From the NCBI GenBank assembly GCA_020633465.1, contig JACKDN010000038.1, positions 10,776 to 74,775 of the forward strand: DNA of 64,000 bases, written 5' to 3'. Made by a program: the position numbers and the translations under genes. Of this stretch, positions 35,101-49,600 are shown piece by piece. The notes beneath the pieces are model-generated. The model was given only the letters and a program-made list of their open reading frames with translations, was not told where the DNA came from and made no database searches. This stretch comes from Myxococcales bacterium (GTDB lineage Bacteria; Myxococcota_A; Bradymonadia; UBA7976; UBA1532). Every line of letters starts with the position of its first letter. The first letter of the stretch is position 1.

Positions 35101-38100
35101 GCGAACCCGGTCACCCTGCGCGTCACCGATCGCTTCGGCGCCTCGGCCACCCGCACCGTGCAGGTGTCGATCTTCCAGTCCGAGCCGCAGGCGGTGCTGG
35201 TGCAGCAGCCCGATCCCGCGGCCATCGACCAGATCACCGGCCGCGTGGACGTCGTGCTCGACGCTCGCGAGAGCCAGTCGCCCATCCCCGGCGGCAGCAT
35301 CGAGCGCTACGAGTGGGATCTGAACGACGACGGCCTGTTCGGCGACGCGCCCGAGCAGGATCGCGTCGACTTCCGCCGCATCTTCAACCCCATCCCCGAT
35401 CCCCAGAACGTGCCGCAGGTGTTCGTGCGGCTGCGGGTGACCGATCACCTGGGGCAGTCGACCATCTCGCGGCGGCAGGTGAACTACCGGGTGGGCGCCG
35501 CCGAGCCCAGCGCCGACGCCGATCCGACCGATCCGCCCGAGCGGGGCTACCACCTGCTGCTGGGCGATCCGCTGACCCTCAACGCCACCCAGAGCGCCGA
35601 TCCCAACGCCGACGACCTCGGTGACTTCATCTCGGCCTATCGGTGGGACGTCGCCTACGCGGGCGGCGATCCCGTCTGGGACGTGCAGCTGCCCGATCCC
35701 CAGGGCGACGGCGACGCGGCCATCCACGAGATCAGCGCGCAGCAGCTGGCGGCCCTGGGCGTGGCGGCCCCGGGCACCTTCCGCCTGCTGCTCGAGGTCG
35801 AGGACACCACCTTCCTGACCGCCCGCGACGAGGCCACGCTGCAGGTGTACGACCGCGCGCCGCTGGCCGGCGCCGTCGTCTCGCCCAGCCCCGCCACCTG
35901 CGGGCAGCGCGTGCTGCTCGACGGCACCTCGAGCGGGCACCCGCACCCGGACGTCGACATCGTCGGCTTCGCCTGGGACACCGACGGCGACGGCGCCTTC
36001 GACGACGCCATGGGCCCGCAGGTGAACGTCACGCCGGCGCAGTTCACCTTCGACGGCCCCCAGCCCATCGGGCTGCGGGTGACCGACAGCCGCGGCGGCA
36101 CGGCGCAGACGGTGGTGCAGCTGGCGGTGACGGCGGGCAACACCAGCCCCTCGTCGGTGCCCGGCGGCCCCTACGTCATCGCGCTGGGCGACGATCTCGA
36201 GCTCGACGGGGGCCGCAGCGTCGACCCGGACGTGGCCTGCGGGGACGCGATCGTCGAGTACGCCTGGGACGTGGGCAACGACGGGGTGGTCGACTTCGAC
36301 GCGCCCGACGACGCCACGCAGACGGTGACCGCCGCGCAGCTCGCCGGCCTGGGCTTCGACGATCGGGGCGAGACGGTCGTGCGCCTGCGCACCACGGACC
36401 GCTTCGGGCAGACGACCGACGCCTTCGCGGCCCTCGAGATCGTGCGCGGCCCGACGGCGGTGGCCGAGCTGACGCCGGCGCGGGTGGGCTGCAACGTGGT
36501 GGTCGAGTTCGACGGCGGCGGCAGCTTCACCGACGGCCCGATCGACGGCGGCTTCGCCATCGTGAGCTGGGACTGGGACTTCGACGGCGACGGCGTCCCC
36601 GACGCCGAGGGCCGCACGGTCAGCCGCAACGCGCAGGGCGGCGACCGCATCGTCGCGCGCCTGACCGTCACCGACGCCAGCGGGCGCACCGACAGCACCG
36701 ACGTGGTGCTCGACATCGTGAACAACAACGTGCCGCCGGTGGCCAGCGCGGGCGGGCCCTACGTCACCGGCCCCGTGCCGGGCGGCTTCGCCGGCGTGCT
36801 GCTCGATGCCCGCGGCTCGCGCGATCCCAACGCGCCCTGCGACGCCGTGGTGCGTTGGGACTGGGACACGGACGGCGACGGCCTGTTCGGCGCCGACGAC
36901 CTCGACGGCGCCGGCACCCTGGCGGGCAGCGACTACACCGGCGAGACGGTGCGCGACTACACGCACCCCGGCTGGGAGGTGGGCCTGTCGCAGATCGTCC
37001 GCGTGCGGGCCTGCGACGGCGAGGGGGCGTGCAGCCAGCCGGCCGAGGCCGAGATCGAGGTGCTCGACCGGGCGCCGCCGCAGGGCGAGCTGGTGGCGCC
37101 GCGCGCCGACGCATGCATCGGGCCGGGCAACTTCGACGTGGTGTTCCGGGTGGGCGACGCCGACGGCGACGCGGTGGTCGCCAAGCTGTACATCGACGGC
37201 GAAGAGGTGGCCACCGAGGACGTGCAGACGGTCGTGGGCGGGCAGCAGGTCGAGCGCACGGTCACCCTGGCGGCCATCGACATCGGCGAGGGCAACCACG
37301 ACCTGCAGCTGGTGTTCACCGACGCCACCGGCGTCGAGAGCTTCGCCGACTCGGGCGGGCGCGTGCCCTTCGACCGGACGGCGCCGGTGGTCACCATCGG
37401 GGCGGATCTGGTCGAGGACGTCTGCTATCCGCCCGAGCAGGTGCCGCTGCCCGACGTGCGCGTGGCCGACACCATCGACGACGGCCCGCAGGTGGACGAG
37501 GACGAGGTGGTCAACGGCTGCCAGCGCATCCTCACCGTCACCGCCACCGACGCCTGCGGCAACGTGGGGCAGGCCGTGCGGGCCTACCGCGTGGCCGAGC
37601 CGGTGCAGGTGGAGATCAACGGGCCCGAGGCGAACGCGCTGGTCGACGTCGCGCGGGTCAACTGGCAGGTGGTGGGCCCGCCCACCTGCGCCAACCAGAT
37701 CACCGCGCGGCTCAGCCAGGACGGCGTGCCCGACATCGTCTACGTGGCCAACACGCCCATCGAGGAGGCCGGCGACTACACGCTGGCGCTGGACGTGCCC
37801 GACTGCCAGGGGACCGAGCGCCAGGTGCTGCGGCAGTTTCGGGTGAACGGGCCGCCGGTGGCGGTGCCGGTGCCCGACGGCCACCCGGCGGCGGATCCCG
37901 CGGCGGGCGTGCCCGCCTACATCGTCGACGAGGGCAGCCCGCTCGAGGTGGACGGCAGCGACTCGCGGCCGCCCGAGCAGGGCGACACCGTCGCGTCCTA
38001 CGCCTGGGACTTCGACGGCGACGGCGCCTTCGAGGTCGAGGGCGTGCGCGCGCCGTTCCCGACCGACGAGGACGGCGCCTTCGCCGGCACGCTGCGCGTC

Positions 38101-41100
38101 ACCGACAGCTTCGGCGCCACCCGTGACGCCGACTTCGAGGTGACCGTGCGCGACGTGAACCCGGTGGCCGACCCGGGGGGACCCTACGTCGTGCTGCAGG
38201 GCCAGCCCCTGATGCTGGACGCCAGCCGCAGCCGCCCGGGCAGCGCCGCCGACGCCATCACGGGCTACACCTGGGACTTCGGCGACGGCACGCCGGCCGT
38301 CGAGGGCGCCGACGCGGTGCAGACGGCCCACACCTACGAGCTCGACGGCGTCTACCCGGTGCGGCTGGTGGTGCGCGACGAGGACAGCGCCGCGCTGAGC
38401 ACCGTGCAGGTGACCGTGCGCGACGTGAACCCGACGATCAACGGCGTGACGCTGCCCAACGATCCGCAGAGCGGGGCGCTGCTGTCGTTCCGCGCCGACG
38501 CGGTGTCGGGTGCCCTGCGCGATCCGATCGTGGCCTACGAGTGGGACTTCGACGGCGACGGCACCTTCGACGTCGAGCTGCCCACCGCCGACGCGCAGTT
38601 CCGCTACCCCGAGCCGGGCGACTACACGATCACCCTGCGGGTGCGCGACAACGACTCGGCGGCGACCCGGCAGGTGCCGTTCACCGTGCGCGAGGCCACG
38701 CTGAGCGATCTGCTGCGCCTGGCCGGCGAGCGGGCCCAGCCGATCATCGAAGATCCCGCCGCGCCGGTGCGCGTGCTCGGCGCGCTGTCGCCCGCCGACC
38801 AGCCCGCCTTCGCCGACTGGGTCGAGCGCGGCCTGTGGGGCGAGCGCAACGGCTACCGCGGCAACACGCTGATGGCGCTCGACGAGATCATCTTCCGCCT
38901 GTACCGCGCGCAGAGCGCGGGGGCCGACTTCGGCGATCTGTTGTGGCGCATCACGCGGCAGCTGCTGCGTGAGCTGGACGTCCAGCTCGCCGCCGTGACG
39001 GGGCAGGTGGGCGAGCAGCCGCTGCCGGTGCGCCGCGCGGCGTCCTCGCTGGACGTGGGCCACCTGATCTTCGACGCCGAGGACTACTACGCGCGCGTCG
39101 GCGGCGATCGCGACGCCTTCCTGGCCCGCGACCTGTTCGCCGTGCTGTTCGACGCCTACTTCTACCTCGTCGACGCGGTGCACCCGACGCAGGCCTACGC
39201 CGGCTTCCCCATGCCCGACGACGTCGACGTCGTGCAGCGCGTGGACAACGCGAACGGCGTCAACGACGACCTCGGCGACGCCCTGCGCGGGCTGCAGGCC
39301 GAGCTCGAGGCCTACCTGGCGCGTGTGGACGCCGACGACGCCGGGCCGGGCCGGGCCGCGGTCGAGTCGGCGCTGGCGGCGCTGGTCGACGACGGCGATC
39401 CCGCGACGATGGAGATCCTGCCCCTGGTCGAGCTCGACATCGGCCTCGTGTGCCAGGCGGGCCGCACCTGCATCACCGACAGCCAGAGCCTGACGCTGCA
39501 GCTGGCGCTGATGGATCTGGTGGGGGATCTGTTCGCGGCCGCCGATCAGGGCGTCTACATCCGCAACTGGCAGAACCTGCTGACGCTGGGCATCAAGTTC
39601 CGCGTCGAGGCCGCGCTGCTGCGCGTCGAGTTCGTCTGCGGCGCCAACACCCCGCTGCCGCGCGCCGGCCGCGAGCAGCAGCGCATCCTGCTCGAGCTCG
39701 TGGAGCAGGGCGCCAACGACGCGGCGCTGCTGTTCTACATCTCGCCCGAGCGGCGCTGCCTGGTCATCCGCGAGTTCAACGAGTGCATCGTGCCGCACGT
39801 CGAGGCCGAGGCCGACACCGTCGAGTACCCCGCCTTCTGCGCCGAGGCCGACGGCGGCATCGGCCCGGACGACGGCGACGGCGGTGATGGCGGCGACGGC
39901 GGTGACGGCGGCCCGGGCAACGGCCTGAACGGCGATCCGCCCATCCCGCTGCGTCCGCCCTTCGACGACATCCTGCTGCTGAACGACATCATCCGCGCCT
40001 TCGTGCTGCGCCTGGATCCCTTCGACGACGCCGTGCGCAACGCGCGCTTCCCCGGGCGCGCCGCGGCGGACTTCGATGTGCTGGCCGACGGCGTCTTCGA
40101 CATCAACGACGCCGACCGGGCCATCCTGCTGTTCCTGCACGATCCGGCCGACGTCGATCGCGACGGGCTGATCGGCATCATCGAGCTCGACTGCCCGCTG
40201 CCCAACAACAGCTGGCTCGACCCCGAGGACACCACGACGCTGGGCGCGCTGCAGGACGCCGACTACGACTGCGACGGCGACGGCATCGCCAACGGCGTCG
40301 AGGTCGACCTGGGCATGAACCCGCTCGAGGCGGCCGACTACGACCTGGACTTCGACGGCGACAGCATCGGCAACGGCGACGAGCTCGAGTGGGCCCTCGA
40401 TCCGCTGAACCCCGACGACGGGGCGGAGGATCTCGACGGGGATCTGCTGACCAACGCGCAGGAGATCAACAGCGGCCTCAACCCTCTGAACCCCAACGAC
40501 TTCGGGGCCGACTTCGACCTCGACGGCCTGCTGAACGGCGTCGAGGTGCAGAACGGGCTGGATCCCTTCGACGGCGCCGACGCGGACGCCGATCCCGACG
40601 GCGACGGCATGTCGTCGCGCAACGAGATCGCCCGCGGGCGCGATCCGCTGCGGCCCGACTGCGCCAACGATCCGGCCGAGATCGCCGGCCGCAACGACGG
40701 CCCCGACGAGGCGACCGATCTGGGCAACGGCAACCGCATCACCTTCGCCGACGGCACCATCTGCAACTCGGCCGGCGAGAACGACGTGGACTGGTACACC
40801 TTCGAGGTGGACGAGGCCGACGCGCGCGTGGTGGTGACGCTGTCCTTCGATCAGGGCGCCGGCGATCTCGACCTGCGGCTGTTCAACGGCGACAACGGCG
40901 TGCAGCTGGCCGACAGCACGACGCGCTACGACACCGAGCTGGTGGTGCTGCCGCGCGATCAGGCGCGCACCGGGCGCTACCTGGTGCGGGTGCAGAGCGG
41001 GCGCGGGCAGCAGGCCGACTACGACCTGCGCGTGACGGTGGTGCCGGCCACCCGGCCCTGCGTCGCCGACGATCTCGAGGGCGATCCCGACAACGACGTG

Positions 41101-41532
41101 CTCGGCCGCGCCACCGCGCTGCCCGGCGGGCAGGTGCGCGTGGGCGACGCCTGGATCTGCGAGGGCGAGCGCCGCACCGGCGATTGGTACCAGCTGGCGC
41201 TGGACGACACCGACAAGACCATCCACGTGCAGTACGCCCGCAACAGCGACGGGCAGCTGCAGCTGGCGGCCATGAACCGCGATCTCACCGCCTTCGTGGA
41301 GAGCGTCGAGGTGCAGACGACCGTGCAGTGCATCAACGTGCGCGCGTCGGGCAACCCGACGCCCATCTTCGTGAACGTGACCGCCTCGACGGTCTTCTCG
41401 GACGGCGACGACCGGGTTGATTACGTGCTGCAGGTGGTGGACACCGACTTGGACGCCGATCCGCGGGGCGCTTGCGATCTGCTCAGCGCCGGCGTGTTCG
41501 ACTTCGTGAACTGGCCGACGCTCAGGCCATGA
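32122..41532 (+). CDS. Giant secreted multi-PKD protein with dockerin-like module (surface operon gene 1)
   Basis: A 3136-residue secreted protein (signal peptide MRRIVLFSLAVAATLGVARA). Residues about 130-620 include helical repeats with GGWYYSAIDGAAGCSTMDASTAQWGYIGL, resembling the alpha/alpha toroid of prenyltransferase/squalene-cyclase repeats. Residues about 630-2190 hold a dozen or so PKD-type domains (YxWDxDGDG... VRVTD). An alpha-helical region without a recognised fold follows. After an Asp/Gly linker comes a module at about 2613-2740 with DDILLLNDIIRAFVLRLD and DRDGLIGIIELDC, shared with gene 2. Then come DxDxDG repeats, a pre-peptidase C-terminal type domain (NDVDWYTFEVDEADARVVV) and a final 130-residue domain shared with gene 6. 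No catalytic motif is seen. It is the first gene of a six-gene unit, 56 bp before gene 2. Confidence 0.9.
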   Translation: MRRIVLFSLAVAATLGVARAQNGGPEILVVPYAPGDPRLPYPAHEGARLTLKAMLRNANCAQGYRVVWDVNRNDTFDDDAARDVTPSAGSVYDIGRTFTVPAVDADSSTPINVRVTDRCTNQQSFASQRIFTYNWYPANDPRQWTAEQTEIMAQMALHEALWYLHRWTGNHAGQGAQITGSLTAGGNAAAGGALAVWAFAINGRLPAYPPGTIDRHGLNLPANWEAANDTRWRTDPYAETSIRLLNNVLARGTARVAINGADEGTTCGLAPNGGDVQCNRLPGTTNQMGAYSNGGGNNVYYQGVTLGSMAPVLPALAGTPVQVGGLAGTLYEVLIQEMTDYLAYQQISGGCGKGGWYYSAIDGAAGCSTMDASTAQWGYIGLESAEIAGRPYGVFVNNQHKYAIAENLVRNQGNQGGSSYRTGDAWQANNMQLTGGAFVGARWLGIDQLQRGDNSRPFAPYANDTADRMRQAYDDYLAFTARTWNGNSTGWNNGLRLWNGGSYLCGNTNAVYSWGNGAQCGNLYGIYSHQKGYRTGTNDMGLVGGVDWEREFNIYLIRSQDRSLGDYASFGRISDCGSGGSVVCGAGGNSMSVAIGSLVLTPTIFNPKPIAVTSVRPVTVVEGCAGGNNGQLTFTHGGSFHPNPEARLIAFRWDVDRSNGLWWETGAPEDFETANPEQAFNYTYRRRGDYVATLQVIDQQGQTKNATVNVRVDAAPNVPPTAAHGGPYVVEVGQPLQLRGTAADQNAGCGDTLTVGWDIDNDGQYDDADAADASIPWAALQNLPLGRPHNITLYVRDQAGDEAVATTQVTVYPSDPVALGRATPNPAGCQQQVTFDGSGSRHPNPDRRITQYSWDVDGLPGADGGGPAPTFTFTYPRFGTYAARLTVTDDRGRTASHTFDVVVDRGNRAPTARVAGAPLTLLEGQDLRLDGSTSTEPDGGCGDAIVEYAWDIDGDGAFGGPLDVTGPNAVIDVAWATVAQAMDFPADRRTRQPANPVTLRVTDRFGASATRTVQVSIFQSEPQAVLVQQPDPAAIDQITGRVDVVLDARESQSPIPGGSIERYEWDLNDDGLFGDAPEQDRVDFRRIFNPIPDPQNVPQVFVRLRVTDHLGQSTISRRQVNYRVGAAEPSADADPTDPPERGYHLLLGDPLTLNATQSADPNADDLGDFISAYRWDVAYAGGDPVWDVQLPDPQGDGDAAIHEISAQQLAALGVAAPGTFRLLLEVEDTTFLTARDEATLQVYDRAPLAGAVVSPSPATCGQRVLLDGTSSGHPHPDVDIVGFAWDTDGDGAFDDAMGPQVNVTPAQFTFDGPQPIGLRVTDSRGGTAQTVVQLAVTAGNTSPSSVPGGPYVIALGDDLELDGGRSVDPDVACGDAIVEYAWDVGNDGVVDFDAPDDATQTVTAAQLAGLGFDDRGETVVRLRTTDRFGQTTDAFAALEIVRGPTAVAELTPARVGCNVVVEFDGGGSFTDGPIDGGFAIVSWDWDFDGDGVPDAEGRTVSRNAQGGDRIVARLTVTDASGRTDSTDVVLDIVNNNVPPVASAGGPYVTGPVPGGFAGVLLDARGSRDPNAPCDAVVRWDWDTDGDGLFGADDLDGAGTLAGSDYTGETVRDYTHPGWEVGLSQIVRVRACDGEGACSQPAEAEIEVLDRAPPQGELVAPRADACIGPGNFDVVFRVGDADGDAVVAKLYIDGEEVATEDVQTVVGGQQVERTVTLAAIDIGEGNHDLQLVFTDATGVESFADSGGRVPFDRTAPVVTIGADLVEDVCYPPEQVPLPDVRVADTIDDGPQVDEDEVVNGCQRILTVTATDACGNVGQAVRAYRVAEPVQVEINGPEANALVDVARVNWQVVGPPTCANQITARLSQDGVPDIVYVANTPIEEAGDYTLALDVPDCQGTERQVLRQFRVNGPPVAVPVPDGHPAADPAAGVPAYIVDEGSPLEVDGSDSRPPEQGDTVASYAWDFDGDGAFEVEGVRAPFPTDEDGAFAGTLRVTDSFGATRDADFEVTVRDVNPVADPGGPYVVLQGQPLMLDASRSRPGSAADAITGYTWDFGDGTPAVEGADAVQTAHTYELDGVYPVRLVVRDEDSAALSTVQVTVRDVNPTINGVTLPNDPQSGALLSFRADAVSGALRDPIVAYEWDFDGDGTFDVELPTADAQFRYPEPGDYTITLRVRDNDSAATRQVPFTVREATLSDLLRLAGERAQPIIEDPAAPVRVLGALSPADQPAFADWVERGLWGERNGYRGNTLMALDEIIFRLYRAQSAGADFGDLLWRITRQLLRELDVQLAAVTGQVGEQPLPVRRAASSLDVGHLIFDAEDYYARVGGDRDAFLARDLFAVLFDAYFYLVDAVHPTQAYAGFPMPDDVDVVQRVDNANGVNDDLGDALRGLQAELEAYLARVDADDAGPGRAAVESALAALVDDGDPATMEILPLVELDIGLVCQAGRTCITDSQSLTLQLALMDLVGDLFAAADQGVYIRNWQNLLTLGIKFRVEAALLRVEFVCGANTPLPRAGREQQRILLELVEQGANDAALLFYISPERRCLVIREFNECIVPHVEAEADTVEYPAFCAEADGGIGPDDGDGGDGGDGGDGGPGNGLNGDPPIPLRPPFDDILLLNDIIRAFVLRLDPFDDAVRNARFPGRAAADFDVLADGVFDINDADRAILLFLHDPADVDRDGLIGIIELDCPLPNNSWLDPEDTTTLGALQDADYDCDGDGIANGVEVDLGMNPLEAADYDLDFDGDSIGNGDELEWALDPLNPDDGAEDLDGDLLTNAQEINSGLNPLNPNDFGADFDLDGLLNGVEVQNGLDPFDGADADADPDGDGMSSRNEIARGRDPLRPDCANDPAEIAGRNDGPDEATDLGNGNRITFADGTICNSAGENDVDWYTFEVDEADARVVVTLSFDQGAGDLDLRLFNGDNGVQLADSTTRYDTELVVLPRDQARTGRYLVRVQSGRGQQADYDLRVTVVPATRPCVADDLEGDPDNDVLGRATALPGGQVRVGDAWICEGERRTGDWYQLALDDTDKTIHVQYARNSDGQLQLAAMNRDLTAFVESVEVQTTVQCINVRASGNPTPIFVNVTASTVFSDGDDRVDYVLQVVDTDLDADPRGACDLLSAGVFDFVNWPTLRP

Positions 41533-41588
41533 GTGGGGGACTCGCCGTGGCGGGTATCAGCGCCGATCGAGGCGGCAATCGAGGGACC

Positions 41589-47852
<6,264 letters not shown>

Positions 47853-47860
47853 GAGAGGGA

Positions 47861-49570
47861 ATGAACGTGCGTTCGACGGTCTGGAAGCTGTTGCTGGGCG
47901 CCGCGCTGGCGCTCGCCGGGGTGGCCTGTGACGACGCCGAGACCCGCCCGGGCAACGGGGGGGACAGCGGCGGGCTGGACATGATGCCCGGCGGCGACAC
48001 CGGCCCCGAAGCCGACATGGGGCCGCTGGCCGACATGGCGCCGATGGCCGACATGGGCGGCGACCTCGACACCGGCCCGGTCGACGACGCGATGGTGGGC
48101 GAGGACATGGGGCCCGACGACGATCTCGGCGTCGACGGGGGCGAGGCCGACATGGGCCCCGTCGAGCCCAACCCGTGCGCGCCCTGCGAGGTGGACGAGG
48201 ACTGCGCGCCGGAAGGCGCCCGCTGCCTCGAGTTCGACGACGGCTCGTTCTGCGGCGCGCCCTGCGAGGACGACATGGACTGCGCCGAGGACAGCGTCTG
48301 CGGCGCCTTCGACGACGGCGATGCGCAGTGCGTCCCCCTCCGCGGCAGCTGCATGGCCTGCGACGACGGCGATCTGGACGGCTACGGCGTCGGCCCCGGC
48401 TGCCTGGGCCTCGACTGCGACGACGGCGATCCCAACGTGAACCCGGGCGTCGCCGATCCCTGCGATGGCGTGGACAACGACTGCGACGACGCGACCGACG
48501 AGGACTTCGCGCCCCAGGCCTGCGGCGTCGGCGCCTGCGCGGCCGAGAGCGCCTGCGTCGATGGCGTGCCCCAGGACTGCCAGGCGGGCGAGCCGGCGGC
48601 GCAGGACTTCACCTGCGACGGCGTCGACGACGACTGCGACGGCAACGTCGACGAGGACTACGCGCCCGAGAGCTGCGGCATCGGCCCCTGCGAGGGCCGC
48701 AGCGCCTGCGTCGACGGCGTCGAGCAGGCCTGCGCGCCGCTGCCCCCGCCGGCCCAGGACGACGCCACCTGCGACATGCAGGATCAGGACTGCGACGGCA
48801 GCTTCGACGAGGACTTCGTGGGCGCGCCCTGCGGCCAGGGCGCCTGCGCGATGACCGGCGTGTGCGTCGACGGCGCGGTGATGTGCGAGCCCGGCGATCC
48901 GCTGGCCGTCGACGACGCCACCTGCAACGGCGTCGACGAGGACTGCGACGGCCAGGTCGACGAGGATCACACCGTCGATCGCACCTGCGGCCTCGGCGCC
49001 TGCCAGCGCACCTTCCTCTGCGTCGACGCCGACCTGGCCTGCACGCCCGGCGATCCGCTGGCCGCCGACGACTCGACCTGCGACGAGGTCGACGACGACT
49101 GCGACGGCTTCGTCGACGAGGACTGCCAGGAGAACTTCCTCGGCTTCGCCCTCAACCAGGCCGGCGCCGACTTCATCGACGTCGACATCACCTACGAGCA
49201 GATCCACTCGCCGGCCAACGACGGCAGCCAGTGGCTGCCCCGGCTGATCGAGCTCAACGTCTTCGCGCCGGACGCGCTGGTGCTGCGCAGCCCCAGCGCC
49301 CAGGCGATCGTCCCCGGGCAGCCGGTCATCGACGCGCAGAAGAACGTCTCGCTGCTGGGCCGCGACGCCGACGGCATCCGCATCCTGGTGTTCTCGCAGG
49401 CGAACACCAACCGCATCGGCCCCGGCACCCTGATGACGCTGCGCTTCACCCACGAGCCGGGGCTCACCGGGCCCTTCGCCTTCTCGTTCAACGAGGAGCT
49501 GACGAACTTCGCCCCGATGGAGGCCGACGCCGTCCTCCAGCACCGCGCGGCCGAGCTGGGCGGGGAGTAG
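47861..49570 (+). CDS. MopE-type metal-binding lipoprotein with cohesin-like C-terminus (gene 3)
   Basis: A 569-residue protein with a signal peptide and probable lipobox (AGVAC, then DD). An acidic linker containing many Asp-Met-Gly steps (PEADMGPLADMAPMADMGGD) follows. Residues about 105-170 are Cys-rich. Five MopE-type motifs come next: CDGVDNDCDDATDEDF, CDGVDDDCDGNVDEDY, CDMQDQDCDGSFDEDF, CNGVDEDCDGQVDEDH and CDEVDDDCDGFVDEDC. This Pfam-listed motif is named for the copper-binding MopE of methanotrophs, but its Asp clusters could equally hold calcium. The last 145 residues match the cohesin-like module of genes 2 and 5 (VIDAQKNVSLLG, GTLMTLRFTH, FAPMEADAVL). It starts 8 bp after gene 2 with GAGAGGGA in front of the ATG. 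Confidence 0.88.
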   Translation: MNVRSTVWKLLLGAALALAGVACDDAETRPGNGGDSGGLDMMPGGDTGPEADMGPLADMAPMADMGGDLDTGPVDDAMVGEDMGPDDDLGVDGGEADMGPVEPNPCAPCEVDEDCAPEGARCLEFDDGSFCGAPCEDDMDCAEDSVCGAFDDGDAQCVPLRGSCMACDDGDLDGYGVGPGCLGLDCDDGDPNVNPGVADPCDGVDNDCDDATDEDFAPQACGVGACAAESACVDGVPQDCQAGEPAAQDFTCDGVDDDCDGNVDEDYAPESCGIGPCEGRSACVDGVEQACAPLPPPAQDDATCDMQDQDCDGSFDEDFVGAPCGQGACAMTGVCVDGAVMCEPGDPLAVDDATCNGVDEDCDGQVDEDHTVDRTCGLGACQRTFLCVDADLACTPGDPLAADDSTCDEVDDDCDGFVDEDCQENFLGFALNQAGADFIDVDITYEQIHSPANDGSQWLPRLIELNVFAPDALVLRSPSAQAIVPGQPVIDAQKNVSLLGRDADGIRILVFSQANTNRIGPGTLMTLRFTHEPGLTGPFAFSFNEELTNFAPMEADAVLQHRAAELGGE

Positions 49571-49600
49571 CGGACCCCCACGCGTCCGCACGGAGGACCG

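Noticed and set aside
32044..41226. A 3060-codon open frame on the minus strand across the giant PKD gene
   Set aside because: It mirrors the strong G/C third-position bias of the plus-strand gene, encodes low-complexity Val/Gly/Arg/His-rich sequence without motifs, and overlaps a gene with clear domains.
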